A stretch of DNA of 64,000 nucleotides from Filosporella fistucella. Lineage: Eukaryota > Ascomycota > Leotiomycetes > Helotiales. Position 1 is the first letter of the stretch; every line of letters begins with the position of its first letter. The DNA is taken from NCBI GenBank assembly GCA_030077755.1, contig JAQJZZ010000011.1, positions 3,286,001-3,350,000 of the forward strand, in the 5' to 3' direction. Positions 12,201 through 23,409 of this stretch are shown in pieces. A program made the translations under genes and the position numbers. Under the pieces are notes generated by a model. It was not told the DNA's origin, ran no database searches, and was given only the letters and a program-made list of their open reading frames with translations.

Positions 12201-14430
12201 CCTTTCTCGGGTATATTATCGGCATTAATAGACTTAAAATAAACCTTAAGAAAGTGCAAATAGTCCTTAATTAAAAGAGACCATTTTATATAAAGGATAT
12301 GCAATCCTTTTTAGGATTCGCCAATTATTATAAGAGGTTTATTAAAGGATATTCGGAAATAGCGGCACCGCTAACTAAATTAATAAAGAAGGACCTGGCC
12401 TTTAAATAAAATGATAAAATAAATCAAAGCTTTAAGGAACTCAAAAAAGCATTTATAAAAGCCCCGGTCCTAATTACCTTTAAACCCTAGTCACCAATTA
12501 AGGTTAAAACGGACTCTTCCAACTATGCTATTAGAGCTGTGCTTAGCTAGCTTAACGAGCAAGGAAGATAGCAACTAGTTACTTATTATTCCCGCAAGTT
12601 ATTAATAATAAAACTAAATTATAAAATTTATAATAAGGAACTATTAGCAATTATAGATGCTTATAGGAAATGGAGGATATATTTGGAGGGTATACTTAAC
12701 TTAGTCCAAGTATTAATAAATTATAAGAATTTAATTTATTTTATTATAATAAAAGAATTAAACTAATAATAAGTATAATAGGCGGAAACGCTGGCCACTA
12801 TCGATTTATGCATTTCTTATATAAAAGGAATAGAAAATGCTAGGGCGGATGCCCTTAGCCGAAAACCAGAATACCTTAAAAATAAAATATACGTTTTTCA
12901 TATAATATTTAAGGAAGAGGGAAAATCCTTAATATATAATAAAATGGAATTAGCGGCACTCGCCAAGCTAAGCATGGGCCCTTAAGATGAGCGCCTGCGA
13001 AAGGAATATTAAAAGAATAAGGAAAAATGGGATATTATAATTATATAAGAATAATTTACACTCGAGAACGGGATCCTATTATATAATAATCGAGTATTCG
13101 TGCCTCTAGCACTTAAGAAGGAATTCGTTATTAAATATTATAATTTATTAGCTTATGGACATTAAGGTACCTTTAAAATAATAGAAAGAATATTTATGGA
13201 TTATTATTTTCTAGGAATAAGGAAAATAATTAAAGAAATCATTATTATATATAATACTTATATTTAAAATAAGTCTTCCTAATAAGCTTTAAAGGATATA
13301 TTAAAGTTACCGGAAATGCCTTTATAATTATAAAAGTCCATTACTTGAGACTTTATAGTTAAACTTCCTCCTTTTAAAGAACTAGTCATAAATAAGGTAT
13401 ATAACTCTATCCTTATTATTATGGATAGGCTTATTAAATATGCGTATATAATATTATACCTAAAAGCAAGTATAACTAAGGATTTGGCTTATATATTTAT
13501 AAAAATTGTTATCGCCAATTATAGGATATTAGAAGAAATTATTTTGGATTAAGATAAGCTCTTTACTTTAAAATTCTAAATAATACTTATTATATTACTT
13601 GGGACAAAGCACAAATTATTAATATTATTTCACTTATAAATAAATGATTAGACGAAATGCCTAAATTAGATAATAGAAGCATATTTACGTTATTACGTAA
13701 ATTATTAATAGGATAATTAGGCAAAAATGCTTCCTACCGCGCAATTCGCATATAATAGTGCAAGCACGGAAATAACTTAGGTCTCACCGTTTTATACCAA
13801 TTATGGTTATAACCTAATAGCTTATAAAATACTAAGGCCGACTTCGGTTATAGCTAAAAAAGCTATTATATAAGTAAATTAACTAAAATTATTATATTAG
13901 GAACTCGCGGAAAATATATGATTCTTCGCGAGGAGATTAGCATTTTATTATAATAAAGGATATAATATAAAACCTATGCTTAAAGAGAGGGACAAAGTTT
14001 ACTTAATTCGTCATAATATTTAAATAAAGCAATTAAGTAATAAATTGGATTATAGGAAATTGAGACCATTTAAAATTATTAAGGTTAAAGGATTAATAAA
14101 TTACCAATTCTAGTTATTTAGGAGTATAAAGATATATCCGGTATTCCATATTTCCCTCCTTAAGCTAATACCACCAGGAATATCACTTACTCTTAATATT
14201 AAGATTAAATTAATTAATCCACTCGCTAAATATAAGGTAAAGGAAATCTTGAACTATAAAATAATTAATAAAATAGTCAAGTATTTAATTAAATAGAAAG
14301 GTTACCTATACTTAAAAAATATATAAGAATTTAGGTTAAACCTTTATTACCTGAAACTCCTTAATAAATTCTATTAGGCAAACCGAGGCCCGCCTAAAAA
14401 GCCTTATCGGAAAAGTCTAATAGCTTAGCA
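9276..14430 (+). pseudogene. gag-pol of element A (RT, RNase H, integrase, chromodomain), inactivated
   Basis: Reading through RIP stops gives a gag beginning at ATG 9276, then protease/RT/RNase H/integrase in Ty3 order. The RT active site reads YLDN at 12065-12076 (YLDD expected). RNase H shows NKELLAIIDAYRKWRIYLEG (about 12630-12690). The integrase zinc-binding region is near 13130-13180, and a chromodomain at about 14230-14380 contains WKGY-type sequence whose Trp codon is now TAG. Dozens of in-frame stops, nearly all explicable as TGG to TAG or CAA/CAG to TAA/TAG, make it non-functional. Confidence 0.88.
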
Positions 14431-15050
14431 CTATTAGAAGGGGTGGAAGGAGGAGCCTCATGCGAAGACGAGGAGGGCGCCCTAAGAGGATTGGAATTAG
14501 GGGAAGCGTAGGAAGAAAGCGTAGCTCGGGATATAAAAGAAGCCGGAACCTTTTATGCCTCCTCTTGCTCACGAGCTTCTATAGCATTAAGTTTATTAAG
14601 GGTATAAAGACCCCTATAAACCATTTCGCGGCCACGATCGCGTAGCTCTTATTAACGCTATTTGAGCTCACGGACGCGAGCTAGGCTAGCTATAATAGCC
14701 TTAAAAGCTATGTCTCGCTTAAATTTTAAATGATCTTCCTTAGCCTAAAGGCTTTAGAGATTAATTACGGATATTTAAAGAGCATTATATTTTATGCCTC
14801 TCCTTATATATTCCCTATATTATTAGGACTTTTCATTTAAAACCACGCATTGGCATTAATATTGGGTATAATTAAAACACGGTATAACGGGCAAATTATA
14901 GGAATTAATAATTTCGGAAAAAAGCACGCATTATTTATATTTAAAAACCTTAAGTATTATAATAAAAAGAAAAGATAGCCATAGGCAATTATTAATATTT
15001 CCTTTGCTATACTTAAGCGTAAAGACTATATTAGCCTAAAAGAGGAATAA

Positions 15051-15394
15051 TATTATAATTATAAAATAATAAGTCATGAGACTAGTAAACTATAGGCTTA
15101 GCTAACGGACACCCATTAGGTAAGGAGACCCTAGGTCACGTGACTAGGTTGGATCCTATTAGACCCTTAGGATTTAAGGAGCTAAGAGCCTTAGAGCCCC
15201 GGGCTCCTAGGAATCTATTAAGGATAAAGGTTTTATATAAGACTAGCACTTTTGCTATTAAATAGGAGCTTTGTGCTCAATTTTAAATAATATTCTTTAT
15301 ACTTAATAATATTGCAATTAGGACGTCTTTATAATATACCTATCCCTTACCTAGAATTATTATATAAGCATTAGCCCATATAATAACCGTTATA
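15051..15394 (+). repeat. 3' LTR of element A
   Basis: 344 bp, same length as the 5' copy and collinear with it, differing mostly by C/T and G/A transitions. Followed directly by the CTCCT duplication. Confidence 0.9.
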
Positions 15395-15399
15395 CTCCT

Positions 15400-17006
15400 A
15401 TTATAAAACGCCTCTAAAAACTATGCAATTCTATATGCAATTAATAATTAAGATAAATTATATAAGGGATTAAACCTTTTAAGACTATTTAAAACCTAGA
15501 GTCTAATAAAGGAATTAATATATTAGACTATTTTAAGATATATTAGAGTTTATATTATACTCTATAACTTATAGCTTAAATTAGTAAAGCTCCTTTTAAA
15601 TATCCCGGCGAAATATCTTTAAATATTAAAAAAAGGGGTATTATTCCTAAAATATAAGGAGATTTTAGGGAAAGGAATAAGGGAATTAAACTAAACTCTT
15701 TATAAGCTTAACTCTTATATTTAAAAAAATCATTATTTAATAGGAAAAATATAAAATATAATAGCTTTATTCCCGATATTAAAACCATTATTTAATATAT
15801 TTATTATAAAACCGATAATTATATTTATTAGAAATAGCATAGGAACTCTTAAAATAAATAATATTATTAAAACGGATACGTTAGCACTAGTAAATAATAA
15901 TAAGTTTAAAGCACTTCTAGCTATTACCTCTAATATTATTAATTACTTTAGCCCCATATTAGCACTAAGGAATAAAGGCATGCTATACTTTAATAAAACT
16001 TATATTAAAGAATTTACATGTTATTTTAAAAAAACGTATAATAACTATAGAATCTTAAAAGCTAATAAAATCTAAAAGCTCTTAAGATATGCTAATTAAA
16101 TTAAACGATAATAAATCAAAAGCCTATTTAAATACCTTAATAAAAAATCATATGCTAAACTCGCTCTTATAATTTATAAAGAATTCGCTAACTCTAACCC
16201 TAAATAACTTAAAATATTTATTACTTTCCTTAAATAATTTATTAGGGTTAAACGCAAATCTATTAATTTTAAAGCATTTCTCAGGGAATTCCACACTATA
16301 TTAGGAGAGCTAATTATAAAGGGTATTTTAAGTCATGCTAATCAAGGGAAATTCCTACTTATTAGCTTGCCTAAGTTTATAAGGAAAAAGATTATTAATA
16401 AGTATTAGATTAATTATAATAAACCAGAGTCTTATAATAAATATAGCCAATTTAAAGAATACGCCAAGAATTTTATAAATATTAAATATAGCTTAGAGGT
16501 TTAAGAACTTTAGAAAAATCTAATAATAAGCTATAAAAAAGAAATAATATTTATAGTTAAATAGCTTAATAATTTAAAACCACTTATAATATTAGCTATT
16601 AATCCACCGATAATATTTTCTTAAATAGCTAATATAAACGTGAAGTTAAAGGCACTTATATTAGATTTTAAACGTTTAAAGATTAGGAATATAAGAGTAA
16701 AAAAGAGATTAAATAATAAAAATTATAATTTAAAATTTAAAAAAAAAGCAAGAGCTTAATATCTTATATATAGGAATAAGTATAATAAATATTCTTATTA
16801 GGACTTAAGATATAATAATAATATTAACCTCTTAAATAATATTTTTATTAATATTATTAGAGTTTATAAAAGCTAGAATATTACTTATAATTTCTATAAT
16901 AGGAAATTTGGAATAAAGTAGCATAGGTTTAAGGATAAATGTCCTATATATCTTTATATAATAATTATAAGCATAATCCACTTTAATAACTTTAGCAAAA
17001 TTATAT
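15400..17006 (+). pseudogene. Degenerate gag-like ORF of another LTR retroelement (truncated)
   Basis: Reading through stops, about 16260-17006 gives a gag-type helical region (LREFHTILGEL...GKFLLISLPKFIRKKIINKY) and a C-terminal cysteine-bearing region (RFKDKCPIYL... IHFNNFSKI) like the zinc-knuckle end of fungal gag proteins. The upstream part (15400-15900) is too eroded to name. It is cut at 17007 by the LTR of element F and its continuation is not seen in the window. Confidence 0.55.
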
Positions 17007-17211
17007 TATAATAGGGTTGAAGCCCCGTGATTTTAGGTCACGTGTTTTACCAGTAAATAGTTTTTCCGCTCCGGTGCTCACTTTATATATAATATAGCCC
17101 AAGTATAACTTAATAATATAATCCTTCTTCTTCTTTTAAATATTACCCCTATTATTTTGGTTATTATATTATTTATCGTGCATTTAGATAGCACACTTCC
17201 TATCCCTTTAT
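17007..17211 (+). repeat. LTR of element F (5' copy)
   Basis: About 205 bp, starting TATAATAGGG and containing CCGTGATTTTAGGTCACGTG. It aligns throughout with 40503-40708 and ends at a common CCTTTATA. A TATA-like tatataatata lies near 17092. Confidence 0.75.
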
Positions 17212-17707
17212 ATTAGTAACCTATATAAGGAATAAAAGATAATATATATTTGATCTATATTAATAAGAACGTATTTAAGAGATAAGAGTCGGTTTTATTA
17301 ATTACAAGTATATTAGTTAATTAAAAAAGCGGTAATAATTAGTTTAGAATTAAAAGTCTAGTAATTAGGAATCTAGGCTATAATATAAGGCCTTAATATA
17401 AGGGCAAATTATTATATTAAATTTTAATTATAAAATAGGACTCTCCTATTAATATAGAGCTAAGCCTAGCCAAAATTAGTAACGGTGGAAATGGATAAAT
17501 GAATAAATATTAAGCGAAAGCGAATATAAGCAAAGCTTGCTAAAATTAAGAGGGAAAAGTTAAAATGGAATAATAAAAAAGGGAATAAGGAATATGATAT
17601 GGAAATTGAATTATAGGGATTAATTATATCCGTCTTATAAACCCTTTTAATAATAATTTTATTAAGTATATAGGTTTTACTTGAGTTTTTGGAATATAGG
17701 TTATTAT

Positions 17708-17898
17708 TGAGAAAGGTGGCACCTTAAGCACCTGGCCAAGTCGCGTGAGCAATAGGTAGCGCCGGGGAAACATTATCCCGGCGCCAGGGGTTTAAGTATA
17801 TTCGCTTTAGATTATTTAACCTATAATTCTTTCTAATAGATTAATTATACCCCCTATATGCTACCTATGCTATTGCATTGCTTTCTTACCTATTAATA
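17708..17898 (+). repeat. 5' LTR of copia C
   Basis: Starts TGAGAAAGGTGGCACC and ends CCTATTAATA (CA to TA). It carries a short GC-rich inverted motif, CGCCGGGG...CCCGGCGCC, at about 17770-17787. Confidence 0.9.
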
Positions 17899-18273
17899 GG
17901 TTATAAGCCCGGCTATAATTATAGTCGGTAATATATAAGAGGGTTATAAACCGCTTTAACGTCTTATAAGTCTATAAGTCTATGACTTTATTATCTTATA
18001 GCAAGCAAGGGCTAGGGGGAACCGCCAATATCTTATAAGTTTATAATTATATAATAGAAACGAGGTGATTAATCCATTAATCGCTTTTAATATCTTATAA
18101 GACTATAAGCCTTTTATAAAGCAAGTAAGGATAAGGTGATTTTATAAGACTCCTAATTAGGGGGGAGCACTCTTATATATATACATATTTTATTCTTTTC
18201 CTTTATCATATTCTTTACCTTATTTCTCATTTAATATTACCTTTAAAATAGACCGTACACGCGACGGTATTAA

Positions 18274-21200
18274 ATGACCTATGCCCGAATTCTCTTAAGA
18301 GAATTAGAGGATCTGGTTTAAGGAATTTAAATATTAGATAATTGGCGAGAATATTAATATTATAATTACCTATTCGCTCTCTTCTTATGTCACACCTGCT
18401 AACTCGACTAAACTAATAAATATAAGCATAAAGGAGGTTATAAGAGGTTTTGCGAAATTGGGTGCGAATAAGGAAATAGAGATTAATTAAGGGTCTTTAG
18501 ATTAAAAGCTATACCAAGAGCATTATGCCGCTAATGCCAAAGTGCTATTTATGCTTAATAAATGCATTCACGAGTTTAATTAGCAATTTATAAGTAGGTA
18601 TAGCACTATCAAAGACTAATGGGATATTCTTAAGGCCAAGTATAGCAAGACAAATCTAATAGCAAGATGAGAAGATCTATAATAAATTATAGGATTCAAG
18701 TTCGGCATTATAGCTAAAAAGGAGATTAATATGACTATTTAATTAGCCTAGGCCTACCTTATATTTATAAGGGGGAAAATTGCTATTATAAATCCAAAAC
18801 TTATAAATACTTTTAATTAGGAAACCTTATTAGAATACCTGCTCGCCGGATTACCCGATTTATTTAATATTATTTAATAATCTCTTAAAGGAAATATTAT
18901 TACGGATATTTATAAAAGGCTCGAGATCCTAGAGAGGAGCGAGAGGAAATATAACCTTGGCTATAAGACCAAAGTAATATTAAAAAGTATTTACCCGGCA
19001 TATATTAGTAAAAGAGATTTACCCTACCCGGTAGGGGAAATTAAGAAACCTGGATCTAGGAGAGATAGAGGGAAGCATTATAACTCTTATAAAGTTTAAT
19101 GCTACTTTTATAAGCAAGAATATTATAAAAATAAATGCGAGTTACGCTAATATATTTTATTTATAATCTCCGACTTTCGTCTCTCTAAGGCTTAAAAGGA
19201 GAACTGCTTTATAACTCAATAGCCAGTTAAAGATAATACTAAGAAAAGACTAGCCGCTAACGGCAATACCCTAGGCATAAGCTTTATTAGTTCCGGATCC
19301 GAATTAGAGATTATTAAATTAGATTTAAATGAGAAAAATGAGGTTTGCTACTTCTCTAAGGATAAGGCTCCTTATAAGATCCTAAAATCTAACTAATATT
19401 CCGATATTAATTATATAATATATATGACTAATAAATTTAACCTATTTAAAGGTGCGCTAATCCAAATTAAGAGGCGCGCTATTAAGGTTAAGGAAGGAAG
19501 ACTATATGCAAATTTTATGGGCTAAGTTAAAATAAGGGTAAATGGCGTCTCATTACTTTTTAAAAATATATTTTATATTCCTGGTTTAAGAATTAATCTT
19601 CTCTTAAGTTAAAAGCTTTATATAAACTAGAAATGCCTAGGTATTTTTAATAATAAATCCATATAGTTTATTAGTGAGCTTAAATAAGCTGTCCTATAAG
19701 CCAATATTAAAGAGGGACTCTATATTATATCCAAAATTATCCTAAGCATAAAAGGTATAGAGTTAGCTTTAATTAAGATGCTAAAGGGAATAAACGAGCA
19801 TAAGGAAACTTTAAATGCTAAAGCACCCGCTCAGGCTCCCTTAAATAGTGGTTATTACCATATTATATTTATAATTAATAATAAGGATATTCATATGCAT
19901 GACGATAGTGAGTATGGAATAAAGCCGCTAACTCGAAATAAGAACCTTATAAGATATAAATTCATGCACTAACGATTTGCGCATTTAGGACTTAAAAAGT
20001 TATAGAACCTATATAAAGTTATAATTATAAAGCGCCCTATTATAATCCTAACGGATAGAGAAATGTGCTGAGTTTATAAGATCACGAAGCTAAGAAACCG
20101 AATAAGCAAAGCGCTCTCTCCATAAAAGGAATTATTATTAGCTCTCATTTTAATAAATATAGCTAGCCCATTCTTGCCTTTAATCCGCGGTAATAGAATA
20201 TTTGCTTAAGTCATAAATAATGCCACGAGGAAAACATAATCCTTTATTAATAAAACCAAGTCCGGCTTAATAACCCAGATCTAAAGATAAAAAGCGACTA
20301 AGGAGAGCCGTACTTAGCTTAAGCTCGGGGCTATTAGGTCTAATAACGCTATAGAGATTTGAGAGCTCCTAGATAAATGATTAAAGGAAGGGGTAATTAA
20401 AGAGTTTACCATATTATATATTAAATTACACTAAAACGGTATAGCTAAAAAAAGCATTTAGTAAGCAGAGACCGATGCTAGGTTTATAATAAAGGACGCC
20501 GACCTTCCTCTTAAATTCTAGAATTAGGCAATTAAAGCCAACACGTATATTAAAAACCGAATATCCGGTAGCCCTATAATTGATAAAGTTAATATATCGC
20601 CCGAGGAGGCATATATAGGCGAACGGCCTAGCATTAACCATATCCGGGTATTTGGGTCTATCTATTACTCTTATATAAGCCCCAAGTCTATGCCTATAGG
20701 TATTATAAGCAAGAAGTTACTTAATATAAGGTCCGAGTATATCTTTATCGGATATAATAATAAAATAACCAAATAGCTAAACATATACCAACCCGACCTA
20801 AGATATATAATTATATCCTCTGTTATTAAAGTAAATAAATTTAAGTAAGGCGGGTCTCTTAACCTTTAAATTCGTGGCCCAAATGCATAAGGCATGCTAA
20901 TATATTAATTTATTTCTTAAGAAACCCGGTTTAACCTATTAGTAAGAAGAGCTATAAAAAGACCGCGAAAATAAGAAGATATTATTATTATAAATAAAAT
21001 TCTAGAGGTAAAGAATAATTTTAGGATTAAGATCCTATTATTAAAGTCGCCTATATTATTAAAGCCATTTATACCTATTATTAAAGATTTACCCCGCCTA
21101 ATGGGGCAAACCAATTTTAAACCACCTAATAAAGGGGTAGCGATCGATGCTAACCCTATTAGCCTTAATATTAAAAGGAATAAGCAGCCAACTATTAAGG

Positions 21201-23119
21201 ACGAACTTAGCGTAAAGACTCTAAGGGAGCCTAGCATAAGGGAGTCTAACCTGGATAAAGATATGGCAGACTCATTTGCTCTAGCCAGCCCGCTTTATAG
21301 TGCTAAACGCCAAGGGCAGGAAATGTATAATACTAGAGCTGCTAAACGGCTTAAAGCATTCTTGGCCAAATAAGAAGAAGAGATCCATGCGCTTATAGCT
21401 TAATATATTTATAATTTAGAGATTAAAGCTGAGATTATAGCATATATCGCTATAAAGGGAGATATTAATATAACCATCCCGATAACCTATAAAAATGCTA
21501 TTAATTACTTAGTCCACGGAGCTTCTTAAAAGGCTATAATTAAAGAGGAAATCAATTCGCTAGCTGCCAATAATACTTGGCATAAGGAATCGGCCCCGAA
21601 AGGTGCTAATCTAGTCTTAATTAAATGGGTATTTATTAGAAAGACCGATATTAATAATAATATTAAACGATTTAAAGCTCATTTAATAGCTCGCGGATTC
21701 TCGTAAATCCATAATAAAGACTATAATTAGACGTTCGCTCCCATTATGCAAATAGATATGCTTTAAATATTCCTTGCTATGGTTGCTGCTTAGAACCTTA
21801 AGTGCCGATAATATAATATAAAGAACGCATTTATAGAGTCCTCCTTAAAGGAGAGAATTTACTTATCCCCACCTAAGGGGGTCTATATTACTCCTGGCTT
21901 ATAGTTTCGAGTTTTATGGAGTCTTTATGGGCTAAAGCAATCTGCTCGTGACTAGAACTCGCTTTATAAGTCTAAATTAAAACGCCTTGGATTTAAGCAA
22001 AGTCTCATTAACCCATGCTTATTCACGTATAGGGAAAAGGGTATAATATTGCTAATATATATTAATAATATCGCTATTACTATAATTAACGTTATTACTC
22101 TTAATTAGTTTTATAACAATTTCCGCTAGCGATTTAATATTAAGGACCTAAGGGAGATTTCTAAGCTCCTTAGAATGCGCATTATTAGAAATCAAAGTTA
22201 AAGGGAATTATTTATTAATTAAGAGCATTACCTTAAAAAGGTTTTAAATAGGATGAGACTACTATTATAATTATCCTTAATATGTAAGCCAAGAACCACT
22301 CCTATTTTTAGGAAATATAAAAAGCTTAAACCTATTAAGGATAATAAGGAAAGAATAAATATAAGCAAGTATTAGCGAGATATTGGAAGCATTATATATG
22401 CTATAATTTATTCTCGCCCTAATATCGCTTTCCATATCGGATAGCTTAGCCAATAGCTTTATAACCCTATTATTAGGCACCAAAGTGTAATAAAGGAATT
22501 GGGCAAATATCTTTAATCCACGATTAAGCAAAAAATAAGATATGGACTAGCAAAGCATAAACTCGGCTTAATTAACCAGAAGCACGGCCAAATACCTGAG
22601 TTAAATAAGCTCTCATTATACTCGGACGCTAATTAGGCTAATATGAGGGACCGAAAGAGCATATTAGGCTATGTGGCAATATTATATAACGGGCCTATAG
22701 CCTATGGTAATAAGAAGTAACGTATAATATTAATGTTAAGCTATGAATTAGAATATATCGGAATGTCTACCTGCTATAAGCAGGGCCAATGAATAACATA
22801 AATCCTAAGAGATATTAAATGCTCCGAATATATTAGCGATAATGCAAACGCTATTAAAATGCGAGCCAATAATTAAGGGGCTATTATATTATATAAGAAC
22901 CCACACTTGCATGAGAGATTAAAGCATATAAATATATATTACCACTATATTAGGAACCTTAAGGAGCAATTAAGAATTAAGATTATATATGTGCTAATAC
23001 TTAATATAATAGCTAATAGGTTTATTAAGCCATTAAAACATATAATATTCAATAAGTTTAAAGATATGCTTAGAGTGGTTAACCCATTTAAAATTAAGAA
23101 AAGTAGTGGGAGCTATTAA
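18274..23119 (+). pseudogene. Copia polyprotein (gag, integrase, RT, RNase H), inactivated
   Basis: ATG 18274 begins a gag with a CCHC knuckle near 19100-19140. The gag-pre-integrase block and H..HLG-like ARFAHLGLKKL follow at about 19975. The integrase core spans about 20150-20700, ending with the YIFIGY block (about 20740-20760). The copia RT runs from LVLIKWVF... (about 21620) through YINN at 22058-22069 (YVDD expected; both Asp codons changed). RNase H has SDANQANMRDRKSILGY near 22625 and a C-terminal open stretch 22907-23119. Order is integrase before RT, which is diagnostic of Ty1/copia. Confidence 0.88.
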
Positions 23120-23218
23120 TTAAATAGGTTATAATTTGAGTAAGAGCTATCCTTGGAACTAGTAGAGATCGGTTTAATTAAAAGGTAATTGGCCGGTATT
23201 AGAATTGAGTAGGAGTAT

Positions 23219-23409
23219 TAAGAAAGGTGGCACCTTAAGCACCTGGCCAAGTCGCGTAAATAATAGATAGCGCCGGGGAAATATTATCCCGGCGCCGGGG
23301 GTTTAAGTATATTTGCTTTAGATTATTTAACCTATAATTCTTTTTAATAGATTAATTATACCCCTTATATATTACCTATGCTATTGCATTGCTTCCTTAC
23401 CTATTAATA
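23219..23409 (+). repeat. 3' LTR of copia C
   Basis: 191 bp, collinear with the 5' copy; the initial TG is now TA. Followed by the ATTAT duplication. Confidence 0.9.

Larger units (their letters stand above)
8815..15394 (+). mobile_element. Ty3/gypsy chromovirus 'A', full length, RIP-degraded
   Basis: 6.58 kb LTR retrotransposon. The 5' LTR is 8815-9158 and the 3' LTR 15051-15394, each 344 bp. Each starts TATTA (from TGTTA) and ends CCGTTATA (from a CA end). A perfect 5-bp target-site duplication CTCCT flanks it (8810-8814 and 15395-15399). A purine-rich tract (about 15037-15050) precedes the 3' LTR. Between the LTRs runs a degenerate gag-pol with a C-terminal chromodomain. Same family as elements B and E. 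Confidence 0.92.
17708..23409 (+). mobile_element. Ty1/copia element 'C', full length, RIP-degraded
   Basis: 5.7 kb. LTRs 17708-17898 and 23219-23409 are both 191 bp, with perfect TSD ATTAT at 17703-17707 and 23410-23414. The primer-binding site right after the 5' LTR (17899-17912, GGTTATAAGCCCGG) fits pairing with the anticodon region of initiator tRNA-Met, as in Drosophila copia, allowing one G-to-A change. It is inserted into the gag frame of element F. Confidence 0.93.

Noticed and set aside
14460..14645. 61-codon Arg-rich frame after the element A chromodomain
   Set aside because: Lies in the untranslated end of a degenerate element; not conserved in element B.
17007..17211. Reading this LTR as the 3' end of the 15400-17006 gag element
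   Set aside because: It is followed by a leader and a gag ATG in frame with element F, and it interrupts the upstream gag in mid-frame with no polypurine tract before it.
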